Positions 26,289 to 36,509 of a stretch of DNA of 64,000 bases are shown in pieces. The number at the start of each line of letters is the position of its first letter. The first letter of the stretch is position 1. Origin of the DNA: Sporolactobacillus kofuensis (lineage in GTDB: Bacteria; Bacillota; Bacilli; Bacillales; Sporolactobacillaceae); the NCBI RefSeq assembly GCF_042660205.1, contig NZ_JBHSTQ010000003.1:62001-126000 (forward strand), in the 5' to 3' direction. The position numbers and the translations under genes were made by a program. Under the pieces are notes generated by a model, which did not search any database, was not told where the DNA came from, and saw only the letters and a program-made list of their open reading frames with translations.

Positions 26289-27707
26289 TTAATAAACAGG
26301 CGGCGTTATTTCCTTAGGAATGAGGCATTCATAAGTCTCACCTTCAAGCCGTTTCTTGAATTCACGCGTTGCTTCGGCCAATAATTCCGGTTCCTCAACA
26401 GCTTTAAGCGCGGTACAGGCCATGGCCGCCCCGGCAAACAATGCCGCATTCAATGCATAATCCTGTGTCCCCTGTGCAACCACTTGCCAGGTATGGGGAA
26501 CAGTAGCATAAGCCCATGTTGCCGTGAAACATTGCGCTGTCGGCACATTCCAACTGACATCTGAAACGTCAGTTGATCCTTCCATGAAGGTTTCCTGATC
26601 AGGACATGGGATCATCCAATCTGAAATCGGCTTTTCATTTATCTTTTCTTTCTGTTCTGCCGTTAAGTGCTTCATCGCAAAGTACTTCTCTTGGTCACCA
26701 AGCGAGGCATAAATCGATTTAATAAAAGCGAGATCCTGTTCGCTTGGTTCAGGGAGTCCAATCTCCTCCATATATTCAGCCATCACTTGATGAAGTGCCG
26801 TATTTGGAATCAGATTGCAGCAGCCACCCTCTATTTGATAGCTCATACTTGTGCCCGTCATTAGAGCAGCACCTTTCGCAACATTGACAACGCGCTTGAA
26901 CAATTCTTTCACTTCATTCGGTTTCGGCGAACGTACAAGAAAACGTTCTTCGGCAAAGGACTGAACAACATTCGGTGATACCCCGCCGGTATTGGTAACC
27001 GCATAATGCACACGTGCTTGATCAGCCATATGTTCTCTTAAATAGTTCACACCAACGTTCATCAATTCAACTGCATCTAACGCGCTACGTCCAAGTTCCG
27101 GCAATGCTGCTGCATGCGCACTGACCCCTGTAAAAGTAAATCGTGCTTCAATCACTGCGTTGGATGAAAGATGTTGCACTGCATTAATCGACTCCGGATG
27201 CCATGAAAAGGCAGCATCAACATCGTTAAAGTAGCCCTCTCTTGCCATATAGGCTTTCCCATTCCCGCTTTCTTCAGCAGGACAACCATAATAGCGTACA
27301 GTCCCTTTGAGCTGATGCTTAATCATATACGATTTGGCAGCAAAAGCAGCGGCAAGAGAACCAACACCGAGTAAATTATGCCCGCAGCCATGACCGTTTC
27401 CATTCGGTACGATCGGATCATGAACAGCTGTATCGCTTTTTTGACTCAGACCGGCCAGTGCATCAAATTCGCCAAGAAAAGCAATCACCGGCTTGCCTTC
27501 ACCATAGCTGCCAATAAACCCTGTCTTTAACCCAGCAACTCCGCGTTCAACAGTAAATCCTTCCTGTTCCAGTGCCCGACTAAGTACTTCTGCCGACTTC
27601 ACTTCTCCAAAACGCAGTTCAGCAAAAGACCATACTTGCTCACTCAGTGTTTGGTAGATCTCTCGTTTATCTGCAATCATCGCTTTGATTTCATCAACTA
27701 ATCCCAC
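26289..27707 (-). CDS. M20 amidohydrolase, AbgB-like (p-aminobenzoyl-glutamate hydrolase B type)
   Basis: A 472-residue di-zinc amidohydrolase. Metal and catalytic motifs: FLGEFDALAG, GNGHGCGHNLLG and CPAEESGNGK; the dimerisation domain lies around 185-300, and the C-terminus carries GSTDVSDVSWNVPT. This is the AbgB subgroup, which removes glutamate from p-aminobenzoyl-glutamate or splits related N-acyl amino acids. GTG start behind AAGGAG. Last gene of the Dpp-type operon, 23 nt after the dipeptidase. No AbgA partner is visible, so a different amide substrate delivered by the linked importer is likely. Confidence 0.88.
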   Translation of the reverse strand: MGLVDEIKAMIADKREIYQTLSEQVWSFAELRFGEVKSAEVLSRALEQEGFTVERGVAGLKTGFIGSYGEGKPVIAFLGEFDALAGLSQKSDTAVHDPIVPNGNGHGCGHNLLGVGSLAAAFAAKSYMIKHQLKGTVRYYGCPAEESGNGKAYMAREGYFNDVDAAFSWHPESINAVQHLSSNAVIEARFTFTGVSAHAAALPELGRSALDAVELMNVGVNYLREHMADQARVHYAVTNTGGVSPNVVQSFAEERFLVRSPKPNEVKELFKRVVNVAKGAALMTGTSMSYQIEGGCCNLIPNTALHQVMAEYMEEIGLPEPSEQDLAFIKSIYASLGDQEKYFAMKHLTAEQKEKINEKPISDWMIPCPDQETFMEGSTDVSDVSWNVPTAQCFTATWAYATVPHTWQVVAQGTQDYALNAALFAGAAMACTALKAVEEPELLAEATREFKKRLEGETYECLIPKEITPPVY

Positions 27708-27730
27708 TTTTAGAGCTCCTTTTCATTGAT

Positions 27731-29107
27731 TTATTTTGCAGCAAAGTCAGTAAGTAAATAAGCCATGTGCAAGGCACCGTCTACATAATCTTTCATACGG
27801 ATTGATTCATTTGGTGCGTGTGCCTTAGATTCCGCCCAGCCCACTCCTGTGCTGACAATTGGCAGGTGAAGCGATTCGTTGAACGCGTACATCGGACCTG
27901 TTCCAGGAGAGTTTGGGTATAAAACAACGTCGGACTGATAAGCTTCCTCTGCAGTCTGTTTTACAAGATTTAAGAAAGGATCATGAATATTTGAGCGATA
28001 AGCGCGCTGCGATTCGATCAGTTCAATGTGAATATCTGAAAAACCATGCCGCAAAAGATGGCGCTGAAAGCAGGCAAGCAAATGCTCGCCGGTTTGGCCA
28101 GGCACCATGCGGCAATCCAATTTCACTTTGGCTTCTTTAGGGAGCACCGTCTTTGCGCCTTCTCCAATATAACCACTGACCATACCGCAAATGGTCATCG
28201 TCGGATAAAGCATTAAGGCATCCTGAGGAATTTCGCCGCGCGCTTCGGTGATCAGCGGGCGCGTAAGGCCAAAGGGTTCGCTAAGTGCTGCCTTATCAAA
28301 GGGGACATTGCGAACCAACTGCAACAGCTCCTCATCCGCTGCTTCAATTTCATCAAAAAAGCCTTCAACCAAAATGTTATTGTTTTGATCTTTCATACTC
28401 GCCAACGCCTGAACCAGACGCCAAGCCGGATTATCAACAACCGCTGCAAGTGAAGAGTGCAGATCAATCGATGCGCTTTTTGTTGAAAGTTCAAAGTAAG
28501 CCGATCCTTTGATACCCGCAAATAGTTCAACGCGTTCCTCTGCATCCTTACTACCGAATTCCCAAATGCATGCATCTGCCTGAAAAAGATCGGCATACTT
28601 TTTCAGATAACTAGGCAGCCCTGGGCTTCCGATTTCTTCCTCACCTTCAATCAGAAATTTCACATTGCAGGGCAGACCTTCTGTTTCTTCCAACGCTTTA
28701 ATTGCCGCCAACCGCTGCATCAATGAGCCCTTATTATCGGCAGTTCCACGTCCGTACAAGGTCCCATCCTTTAGATAAGGTTCAAACGGCTCTGATTCCC
28801 ATTCATCAAGCGGATCCGGAGGCTGAACATCATAATGGTTGTAAAAAAGCAACGTTCTTTCCGAATTGCCCTGTTCTCCAGCAGGAAATAGGCCGTAAAT
28901 GACCGGATTTCCTCCTAATTCGTCGAGCACCTGAACTTCTCCACCAAATTTTTTGAGCAGATCGGCGATAAAAGTTACCGTTTCTGGAATAGCGAGATGT
29001 TGTGCGGACACCGAAGTTAACCGTAGATAGTGATAGAGTGTATCAACGGATTGATCGGCTTGCTTAATGACACTTTCTTTGAGTTCCTGCCTATTACTTT
29101 CAATCAT
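27731..29107 (-). CDS. M20 family dipeptidase
   Basis: A 458-residue cytosolic metallopeptidase of the M20 CPG2/carnosinase-like group. Visible: FYNHYDVQPPDPLDEWES and YGRGTADNKGSLMQRL (metal ligands His and Asp), IEGEEEIGSPG (catalytic and metal Glu), the lid-domain SASIDLHSSLAA, and the C-terminal ESKAHAPNESIRMKDY with a metal-binding His. It follows the binding-protein gene in the operon and would hydrolyse imported dipeptides. AAGGAAG precedes the ATG. Confidence 0.9.
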   Translation of the reverse strand: MIESNRQELKESVIKQADQSVDTLYHYLRLTSVSAQHLAIPETVTFIADLLKKFGGEVQVLDELGGNPVIYGLFPAGEQGNSERTLLFYNHYDVQPPDPLDEWESEPFEPYLKDGTLYGRGTADNKGSLMQRLAAIKALEETEGLPCNVKFLIEGEEEIGSPGLPSYLKKYADLFQADACIWEFGSKDAEERVELFAGIKGSAYFELSTKSASIDLHSSLAAVVDNPAWRLVQALASMKDQNNNILVEGFFDEIEAADEELLQLVRNVPFDKAALSEPFGLTRPLITEARGEIPQDALMLYPTMTICGMVSGYIGEGAKTVLPKEAKVKLDCRMVPGQTGEHLLACFQRHLLRHGFSDIHIELIESQRAYRSNIHDPFLNLVKQTAEEAYQSDVVLYPNSPGTGPMYAFNESLHLPIVSTGVGWAESKAHAPNESIRMKDYVDGALHMAYLLTDFAAK

Positions 29108-29255
29108 AGAGATCGCTTCCTTTTTCAGATGTTCGTTAAATGCTTTAATACTTAGAGATTAAGATGATCGCTTATAAAATTTAAACAGCTGACTCAAATG
29201 AGCAGCTGTTTAAATTGGTAATCCTGAGATGAATAACCAGCATCAATTCACTGGC

Positions 29256-30893
29256 TTATTTTTTATACGCCCATTTCTGGAAGTCTGCTACTGTACCTGG
29301 CCAGTAAGCGGAAGCACCGCCATAAGCAAGGTCTTTGCTCTTCACAACAACTTCATTATCTGAGTAGAGTGTGAGTACCGGCATATCCTTTTCCCAGATC
29401 GCTTGCAATTTGCTGTAGATCACTTTTCGCTTTGCACTGTCTGGTTGTGATTTTCCTTCGTCAATCAATTTGATTGCTTCAGGGTTCTTATATTTCATAA
29501 AGTTGTAGGCACCGTTTGGTCCGTACAGCGCGGAAACGTCCGGATCAATGTTGAACGTAAACCCAATCAACAAGAGATCGAAGTCGCCCGCTGCTCCTTT
29601 TTGCATAATAGTTGGGAAATCATAGGTTGTTTCTTTCACTTTTACACCGATCGCCTTGAAGTTCTGAACAATAATGTCGGCAGATTGTTCACGGACTTTG
29701 TTCCCAATTGGAACAACGAAGTTGAGCGTCTTGTTAAAGTCCCAACCTGCATCCTTCAACATTTGTTTTGCTTTCTTAGGATCATATTTAATCACGTTTG
29801 TGCTCTTATCGAGGTAAGGGCTTTGTGATGTGTACGGCCCGTCAATAATTTCACCATTACCTTTAAGCAGCTTATCTACAATTTGTGGGCGGTCAATTGC
29901 ATAGGCAAGGGCTAGACGGATTTTCGGATTTGGCAATGTTTTTGTGTTATATTGCATTGTCTGGAATCCAATTTGCGGATGAATCTCTGTTGTCACGTTT
30001 TTCAATTTCTTTGCCGAATCAACATCCTGGAATGGCATGTTGCCGATACCGCCGGATGCGTTCGCTTGAATGGATCCCGATTGAAGTTCACTCAATAAGT
30101 TAGGTGCCTGCATAATCTTGATAAAGAATTTAGGCGTCTTTGGTTTTCCTAGATAGTAAGCGTTATTTGCTTTGTATTGAATATACGTATTTTTGTTGTA
30201 GGTAACGAATTTATAAGGCCCGCTTGTTACATTTGGTGCCTGAACGTATTTGCTCTTCGAAAAATCAGCTGGAGCAATGTCTTTCAACACATGCTGAGGC
30301 ATGGTGATGATTTTGGTACCAATCATTTCTTTAATGTAATTTGGATCAACAGGTTTCTTCGTTTTGAACGAAACCGTATGTTCGTCAATCTTCTTCAAAT
30401 CAGGAATAGCTGTGGCACCGCCGGTCAGCTTGCCGTTGTCATCCAATCCCTCAAGAGTAGACAGGTTGGACCCAACAGCTGTTTCAGTTTTTGGGTTGGC
30501 AATAAGGTTAAATGTGAAAAGCACATCGTCAGCTGTAATCGCTTTGCCGTCGGTCCATTTTGCCTTCGGATTGAGTTTAATCGTGTACGTTTGATTGTCC
30601 GTCGTGTCAATTGATGTTGCAAGTTTTGACTGAAATTTCAAAGGTGCCGTCATATCGAGAAATGAGTCAAACATGACACGAATCGCGAATTGCCCGGCAA
30701 TATCTCCGGTATTAATTGGGTTAAATCCACCGGGAGGGTTAACCATTCCAAGATAAATGGTATCTTTCCCTTTACTACCGCCTGAAGATCCAGATCCGCC
30801 GCCGCAAGCTGCCAGCAAGACGAGTGAGAGTGCCATAAAGGATGTAATCACATAGTTAAAAATACGTTTTGACATGGATTTGTGCTTGTTCAT
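29256..30893 (-). CDS. Peptide ABC transporter substrate-binding lipoprotein (SBP family 5)
   Basis: A 545-residue lipoprotein from ATG 30893 (AAGGGG 12 nt upstream). The signal peptide ends LVLLAAC with the lipid-bearing Cys30, then a Gly/Ser spacer. The mature part shows the family-5 hallmarks KAKWTDGKAITADDVLFTFNLIANP, TSGPYKFVTYNKN and LRLALAYAIDRPQIVDKLLKGNGEIIDGP-like text. It captures peptides or other small ligands outside the cell for the linked DppBC/DF-type importer. The position after the permeases and before two peptidases is unusual compared with the common binding-protein-first order. Confidence 0.92.
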   Translation of the reverse strand: MNKHKSMSKRIFNYVITSFMALSLVLLAACGGGSGSSGGSKGKDTIYLGMVNPPGGFNPINTGDIAGQFAIRVMFDSFLDMTAPLKFQSKLATSIDTTDNQTYTIKLNPKAKWTDGKAITADDVLFTFNLIANPKTETAVGSNLSTLEGLDDNGKLTGGATAIPDLKKIDEHTVSFKTKKPVDPNYIKEMIGTKIITMPQHVLKDIAPADFSKSKYVQAPNVTSGPYKFVTYNKNTYIQYKANNAYYLGKPKTPKFFIKIMQAPNLLSELQSGSIQANASGGIGNMPFQDVDSAKKLKNVTTEIHPQIGFQTMQYNTKTLPNPKIRLALAYAIDRPQIVDKLLKGNGEIIDGPYTSQSPYLDKSTNVIKYDPKKAKQMLKDAGWDFNKTLNFVVPIGNKVREQSADIIVQNFKAIGVKVKETTYDFPTIMQKGAAGDFDLLLIGFTFNIDPDVSALYGPNGAYNFMKYKNPEAIKLIDEGKSQPDSAKRKVIYSKLQAIWEKDMPVLTLYSDNEVVVKSKDLAYGGASAYWPGTVADFQKWAYKK

Positions 30894-30918
30894 GTTTTTG
30901 TTGCATCCCCTTTTTCTG

Positions 30919-31851
30919 TTATTTTGCATTCTGTGACTCAATTGCATCACGGAGGCCGTCACCAATAAAGTTCACGGAGAGAACGGCGAGTAAAATCATC
31001 AAACCTGGTGGAATCCAAAGCCATGGCTGTGAGGAGAGCACGGTAATGGATTCTGCTTGTGTGAGCATATTGCCCCAGCTCGCTGCCGGCGGTCTTACGC
31101 CCATTCCTAGAAAGCTTAATGAAGCCTCCATGATAATGGCCGAAGCAACACCGAACGTGGCATTAACAAGAATTGGTGCCAAAGCATTCGGAAGAATATG
31201 CTGGAAAAGGATCTTCGGCGTAGAGTAGCCGAGCGCAACACCTGCCTTTACGTAGTCCATTTCTTTTATTGAAAGCACACTGCCCCTGACTAAGCGCGCA
31301 ATGGCTGGCCACCCGAGAAGACCAATAACGATAGTGATATTAAATAGGCTTGGACCGATAATGCTTACCAAGACCAGAATAACCATGAAATACGGGAAGG
31401 ACATAAAGACATCGGTGAGCCTCATGATAACCATGTCCACCCATTTTCCACAGTAACCAGCAATGAGCCCCAAAACGATCCCAATGGCCACATAAATGGC
31501 AACCGCACCGACACCTACAGAAATGGAAACCTGTGCACCATAGATCAAGCGACTCATCACATCTCGTCCAACCGGATCAGTACCTAAAAGATGATTTGCT
31601 GATGGTGCTGCCTCAAATTCATTAAAGATCTTGTTAGGATCGTGAGGCGTGATAATCGGGGCCAGAGCAGCAATGAGTACAATTAATGAGAAGACAATGA
31701 GTCCTGCAAAAGCGAGCTTATGTTTGAAAAATCGTCTTGCAATCATATGGAGATAGCTTTCTTCTTCTCCAAACTGATCCATAATTTGTTCTGAAGTCCC
31801 AACCCCTTCGAGTTCAGGAACATTCTTATTCGGGTTCAGTTTCATAGCCAT
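30919..31851 (-). CDS. dppC: Dipeptide/oligopeptide ABC permease (DppC type)
   Basis: A 310-residue inner-membrane permease. After a soluble N-terminal OppC_N region, six helices follow. The EAA loop motif (AGVALGYSTPKILFQHILPNALAPILV) that docks with the ATPases is present, and the C-terminus has GDGLRDAIE. ATG start behind GGAGGAG. Forms the channel with the adjoining DppB-type permease. Confidence 0.93.
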   Translation of the reverse strand: MAMKLNPNKNVPELEGVGTSEQIMDQFGEEESYLHMIARRFFKHKLAFAGLIVFSLIVLIAALAPIITPHDPNKIFNEFEAAPSANHLLGTDPVGRDVMSRLIYGAQVSISVGVGAVAIYVAIGIVLGLIAGYCGKWVDMVIMRLTDVFMSFPYFMVILVLVSIIGPSLFNITIVIGLLGWPAIARLVRGSVLSIKEMDYVKAGVALGYSTPKILFQHILPNALAPILVNATFGVASAIIMEASLSFLGMGVRPPAASWGNMLTQAESITVLSSQPWLWIPPGLMILLAVLSVNFIGDGLRDAIESQNAK

Positions 31852-31866
31852 GTCTTCCGCTCCTCC

Positions 31867-32817
31867 TTAGTCATACCTGATTCTTGGGTCGGCAACGGCA
31901 TAAAGTATATCTGTCAGCAGGTTAGCAAAAAGTACCGTTACTGCTGCGAGCAGGTTGATCGCCATCAGCGTTGAATAATCCCTGGATGTAATGGATTGAA
32001 TGGTCAAAAGACCTAATCCCGGCCATTGGAAGACCTGCTCCGTCACGATCGCACCGCCAATAAGGAGTGGAATGTCAATACCGATAACCGTAATGATTGG
32101 AATCAATGAATTTCTGAGTGCGTGTTTATTCGTAATAATAAATTGCGAGAGTCCTTTCGCCTTTGCAGTTCTTAGATAGTCCTTACCAAGCACATCCAAC
32201 ATGCTGGAACGGACATACCGGACCATATTGCCTGCAATCCCAGTTGATAGTACAAGAACTGGAAGAACCAGGTGATTAACTGTATCAATCAACCCCCCGT
32301 CTCCCCCCAAGGTATTCATGCTTCCGGTTGGGAACATCAGGAGCTTGCTGGCAAATACGTAGATCACACCGAGTCCTAAGAAAAAGTGCGGCACAGAAAT
32401 TCCGAAGAATGAGAAACCGGTCACTAGGTAATCAATCCATGAATTTTGCTTTCTCGCACAGAGAATACCAAGCGGTATGGCAATTAAATAACCAACAACA
32501 AGCGATACCCCCATGAGTAAAAGGGTTGGTCCGATATGTGACATCAGAATTTGTGTCACTGGTTCACGCGTTTGATACGAGAATCCGAGATTGCCATGGA
32601 TAAGTTGTCCGAGCCAATTGAAATATTGTACCCATACGGGTTGATCCAGTCCCAAAGCGTGCTTGGTCATTGCAAGTTGCTCAGGTGTCGCAGATGGATT
32701 CACCATCATATCCACGGGGTTTCCGGGCGCAAGATTAATAATGAAGAAGTTCAGAACAGTAACACCGAAAAGAACTGGAATCGCAATTAATAGTCGGCGA
32801 ATAATGTAGTGCAGCAA
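31867..32817 (-). CDS. dppB: Dipeptide/oligopeptide ABC permease (DppB type)
   Basis: A 316-residue permease with six helices. Starts MLHYIIRRLLIAIPVLFGVTVLNFFI, has the long first periplasmic-side loop of DppB proteins (NLAPGNPVDMMV) and the ATPase-docking RTAKAKGLSQFIITNKHALRNSLIPIIT. It ends YAVADPRIRYD, typical of DppB. TTG start behind GGAGGAG. Confidence 0.93.
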   Translation of the reverse strand: MLHYIIRRLLIAIPVLFGVTVLNFFIINLAPGNPVDMMVNPSATPEQLAMTKHALGLDQPVWVQYFNWLGQLIHGNLGFSYQTREPVTQILMSHIGPTLLLMGVSLVVGYLIAIPLGILCARKQNSWIDYLVTGFSFFGISVPHFFLGLGVIYVFASKLLMFPTGSMNTLGGDGGLIDTVNHLVLPVLVLSTGIAGNMVRYVRSSMLDVLGKDYLRTAKAKGLSQFIITNKHALRNSLIPIITVIGIDIPLLIGGAIVTEQVFQWPGLGLLTIQSITSRDYSTLMAINLLAAVTVLFANLLTDILYAVADPRIRYD

Positions 32818-32832
32818 CGTGAGCTCCTCCTT

Positions 32833-33834
32833 TCAGACATTGACTGACTCAAGTGGAAAGTGGCAAGCGACAAGATGATCTTTTCCAGACAGCACCGGTA
32901 TCTTTTCCCGGCAAATATCTTTAGCAAACGGACAGCGTGTATGAAACACGCAGCCTTTCGGTGGGTTTGCCGGGCTAGGCACATCACCATCGACCACAAT
33001 CTGATCACGCCCGCGCATATGCGGGTTCGGGATCGGATAGGCATTGAGTAAAATTTCCGTATATGGATGTTTTGGATGTTCAAATATTTCTTTGGTTGTC
33101 GCAAGCTCCATCACTTTGCCAAGATACATTACCGTAATTCGATCACTAATGTATTTCACCGCACCCAGTCCATGGGCGATAAACACGTAGGTAAGATGCA
33201 GTTCCTTTTGAAGATCCTTGAGCAAGTTCAGCACCTGTGCCTGAATAGAAACATCAAGTGCCGAAACCGGTTCATCACAGATAATCAGCTTCGGATGAAG
33301 CATCAATGCACGTGCAATGCCGATTCTTTGACGCTGACCGCCTGAAAATTCATGGGGATATCGATTTTTATACTGTTTCGAAAGGCCAACAATTTCCAGA
33401 ATTTCGTTCACTTTCTGATCCGCTTCGCTCCGTGTCGCCAATTTATGAGCAATCAGTGGTTCTGCAAGCAAATCTCCAATTCGTTTCCTTGGGTTGAGTG
33501 AAGAATACGGATCCTGGAAAATGATCTGTAAGTCTGTTCTGAGCTTTCTCATTTCTCTGTGAGAAATACTGGCCAGATCTTTTCCTTGGAAAATCACTTG
33601 GCCTGCCGTCGGGTCCTCCAAACGAACGAGCGAGCGTCCGGTTGTCGATTTTCCGCAGCCGGATTCACCGACTAGCCCCATCGTTTCGCCGGGATAAATA
33701 TCAAAGCTTACATCATCCACGGCTTTGACATGCCCCACAGTCTTAGAGATAATGCCTTTTTTGATCGGATAATACTTTTTCAAATTTTTGACCTGAAGTA
33801 AAGGTGTCTCTTGCTCGAGAGGTGGCATGTTCAA
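32833..33834 (-). CDS. dppF: Peptide ABC transporter ATPase (DppF/OppF type)
   Basis: A 333-residue ATPase. Walker A GESGCGKST, Q loop FQDPYSSLNPR, signature SGGQRQRIGIARAL, Walker B LIICDEPVSALD, then the OppF C-terminal extension with cysteines (GCVFHTRCPFAKDIC) which in this family can bind an iron-sulfur cluster. It overlaps dppD by four bases, so the two are translationally coupled and act as a heterodimer. Confidence 0.94.
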   Translation of the reverse strand: MNMPPLEQETPLLQVKNLKKYYPIKKGIISKTVGHVKAVDDVSFDIYPGETMGLVGESGCGKSTTGRSLVRLEDPTAGQVIFQGKDLASISHREMRKLRTDLQIIFQDPYSSLNPRKRIGDLLAEPLIAHKLATRSEADQKVNEILEIVGLSKQYKNRYPHEFSGGQRQRIGIARALMLHPKLIICDEPVSALDVSIQAQVLNLLKDLQKELHLTYVFIAHGLGAVKYISDRITVMYLGKVMELATTKEIFEHPKHPYTEILLNAYPIPNPHMRGRDQIVVDGDVPSPANPPKGCVFHTRCPFAKDICREKIPVLSGKDHLVACHFPLESVNV

Positions 33835-34853
33835 GAATTCACTTCCTTTGCTTTCTTCTTATTTTCATAGTCTTGTTCTTCTTTCTCATATAAAAAACAT
33901 CTGATGCTGTGGGACTGTTTGTCCTCAATCGGTTTTAATTGCGGTTTTTCTTCCAAACATCGCTGCATCGCATGAGGACAACGATCATAGAAGCGGCAGC
34001 CTTTCGGCATATTATGCACACTTGGTACCGAACCCTGAATAGATTCTAGACGCATATCATCGGGATTCGTAATATGTGGGATCGACCTCATCAAACCGAG
34101 TGTATAAGGGTGCTTCGGATTATCAAATAAGGTAAAAACATCTGTTTCTTCAACAACCTGGCCGGCATACATCACCGCAACTTTATCAGCCATTTCCGCT
34201 ACAACACCAAGATCATGAGTGATCAGTATAATTGCCGTGTTCGATTCCTCGCGTAATTTCTTCATTAACTTCAAGATCTGTGCCTGAATCGTCACATCGA
34301 GTGCTGTTGTTGGTTCATCGGCAATGAGTAGTTTCGGTTTACAACTAAGTGCCATAGCAATCATGACCCGTTGCCTCATTCCCCCAGACAACTTGTGCGG
34401 ATATTCATCGATGATACTTTCCGCTCTAGGAATACCGACCTTTTTCAACATATCAATCGAATAGGCTCTCGCCTTTTTCTTTGAATAATGCATGTGTAGC
34501 CGAATGCCCTCGGTCAGCTGGTCACCGATCGTCAGAACTGGATTGAGTGAAGTCATTGGTTCCTGGAAAATCATTGAAATTTCATTTCCTCGAATCTTCC
34601 GCATTGCAGCTTCGGAAGCATTGGCTAAATCTTTGTCTTCAAAAAGAATCGATCCTTCACTAATTGAGCCGTTCCGATCAAGGAGATGCATGATGGACAA
34701 TGACGTGACTGACTTTCCGCAACCCGATTCGCCAACAAGGCAGATCGTTTCACCTTCATTCAAATCAAAACTGACTTCATCAACTGAAGTAACCGTGCCC
34801 TTTTCCGTTTGAAATTCGGTTTTCATTTTGTCTACCTTCAAAAGTTCGCCCAA
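33831..34853 (-). CDS. dppD: Peptide ABC transporter ATPase (DppD/OppD type)
   Basis: A 340-residue ATPase with Walker A GESGCGKS, FQEPMTSLNPV, LSGGMRQRVMIAMAL, Walker B LLIADEPTTALD and the C-terminal GCRFYDRCPHAMQRC cysteine cluster. TTG start behind AGGAGGG. It follows the first operon gene by 14 nt. Confidence 0.94.
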   Translation of the reverse strand: MGELLKVDKMKTEFQTEKGTVTSVDEVSFDLNEGETICLVGESGCGKSVTSLSIMHLLDRNGSISEGSILFEDKDLANASEAAMRKIRGNEISMIFQEPMTSLNPVLTIGDQLTEGIRLHMHYSKKKARAYSIDMLKKVGIPRAESIIDEYPHKLSGGMRQRVMIAMALSCKPKLLIADEPTTALDVTIQAQILKLMKKLREESNTAIILITHDLGVVAEMADKVAVMYAGQVVEETDVFTLFDNPKHPYTLGLMRSIPHITNPDDMRLESIQGSVPSVHNMPKGCRFYDRCPHAMQRCLEEKPQLKPIEDKQSHSIRCFLYEKEEQDYENKKKAKEVNS

Positions 34854-34867
34854 ATCGTTATCCCTCC

Positions 34868-36091
34868 TTATTGATTACCAAGCGCAATATTTTGGCTCAA
34901 TTCCGGTCGTTCATCCGCACAGAGATACTCACGAACCATGGCGAGAAATGCTTTTCCAGCTGTCAGCATCACGCGTTCGTCAACGTTGAATTTGGGATGA
35001 TGATGGGGATATACAGCACCGGTTTCCGGATTTCCGGCACCGGAAAACCAAAACATTCCCGGCTTCTTAAGCAAGAAATGCGCGAAATCCTCTCCTCCCA
35101 TCTGTGGTGCAATTTCAACAGCTGCGTCCTCACCAAAGGTTTGCCCCATCACCTTTTTGAATACATCCGTTTCTTTTTCATGGTTATATACAGCAGGGTA
35201 ACCTTCTTGGTAGACAACTTCCCCTTGCGCATGAAAAGCGACACATACATTTTCCACAATACTTGATAGCTCTTTCTTAATTTGTTCACGGACAGCCGGA
35301 TCAAAGGTACGCACCGTTCCTTCGAGAACTGCTGTGTCGGCAATGACATTAGGCGCAACACCGGCATGAAACTGGCCAATGGTTACGACCGCAGCTTTTT
35401 GCGGATCTACTGTTCTGCTCACAATCATTTGCAATTGATTCACAACCTGAGATGCAACAGCAACTGAATCTATTGAGAGTTGTGGTGCAGAACCATGCCC
35501 ACCTTTTCCTTGAATATTGATTTTTATATAATCGGCCGCAGCCATGAAATAACCTTTGCGATAGCCAATTGTGCCAAAAGGAATGGTGCTCCAAAGATGC
35601 GCGCCAAAAACCAAGTCCACATCATCGAGACAGCCATCCTTAATCATTGCCTGAGCCCCGCCCGGCGGATATTCTTCTGCAGGCTGGTGAATCAGCACAA
35701 CATCGCCTACTAATTCATCCCGATGTTCTTGAATCACCCTTGCAACACCAAGCAATGTCGAAGTATGTCCGTCATGTCCGCATGCATGCATTACATTTGG
35801 CACTTTTGATTTATAGGGAACATCAGTCTCCTCGTTAATTGGGAGCGCATCGAAGTCCGCGCGCAAGGCAACGGTAAGTCCCGGTTTTGCGCCATGAATG
35901 CGTGCAACGATACCATAACCGCCTACATGGGTCTTAATATCCGTAATACCAAAACTTTTCAATTTTTCTAAGATAAAAGCGGATGTTTGCGTTTCTTGAA
36001 AAGACAATTCCGGGTGCTGATGGAGATAGCGACGCCACTCAACCATATCATTAAATGAATTTTCCAAATCATCAGACCATAAATTGTTCAT
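34868..36091 (-). CDS. M20 amidohydrolase (N-acyl-amino-acid / hippurate hydrolase type)
   Basis: A 407-residue di-metal hydrolase opening the operon. Motifs: RRYLHQHPELSFQE, RADFDALPINEE, MHACGHDGHTSTLLG with the metal-binding Cys-Gly-His-Asp, HQPAEEYPPGGA, GKGGHGSAPQ and GGEDFAHFL near the C-terminus. The subgroup cleaves acyl or aryl groups from amino acids. ATG behind GGGAGGAAG. A good sigma-A promoter lies ~85 nt upstream. Specificity among hippurate, N-acetyl amino acids or related compounds cannot be told from sequence. Confidence 0.9.
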   Translation of the reverse strand: MNNLWSDDLENSFNDMVEWRRYLHQHPELSFQETQTSAFILEKLKSFGITDIKTHVGGYGIVARIHGAKPGLTVALRADFDALPINEETDVPYKSKVPNVMHACGHDGHTSTLLGVARVIQEHRDELVGDVVLIHQPAEEYPPGGAQAMIKDGCLDDVDLVFGAHLWSTIPFGTIGYRKGYFMAAADYIKINIQGKGGHGSAPQLSIDSVAVASQVVNQLQMIVSRTVDPQKAAVVTIGQFHAGVAPNVIADTAVLEGTVRTFDPAVREQIKKELSSIVENVCVAFHAQGEVVYQEGYPAVYNHEKETDVFKKVMGQTFGEDAAVEIAPQMGGEDFAHFLLKKPGMFWFSGAGNPETGAVYPHHHPKFNVDERVMLTAGKAFLAMVREYLCADERPELSQNIALGNQ

Positions 36092-36173
36092 TTTCTTCCT
36101 CCCGTTGAAAAGAATAAATAATAGAAAAATAAAACTAAACTCTATTTTCTGAATTTACAAAACTACAAGAGCT

Positions 36174-36202
36174 ATTATAAATGAGAATTTATTATTCGTC
36201 AA
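36174..36202 (-). promoter_or_regulatory. Sigma-A promoter of the M20-dpp operon
   Basis: On the minus strand TTGACG (36197-36202), a 17-nt spacer and TATAAT (36174-36179), about 85 nt before the first gene. On the plus strand of the same AT-rich 418-nt divergent region another TATAAT (36322-36327) points at the PepT-like gene, with a weak -35. No gene is visible in this region. Confidence 0.7.
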
Positions 36203-36509
36203 AATAATTCTTAATATAATAAATGTTTTTTACTACAAATTATCTGCAACTAAGCAAAATTTCTCCATTTTTCAGCAAAAAATCTTTAATTCTATTATTC
36301 AAGCAAATGCTATCCATGTGCTATAATTTATTGCAATAATGATCATTGACTATCAATTGGTAATTGGATAAAGATAACAAAGTGTTTTTTTGTCCGTGGG
36401 TGTATTCTCAAGAAAACTTGAATCAATCATTGCAATTCTCTTCTTCCCTAAAGAAGATTAATAGTTTGAAATTTCAATCTATTAACAAACGAGCGGAGGT
36501 ATTTATTCG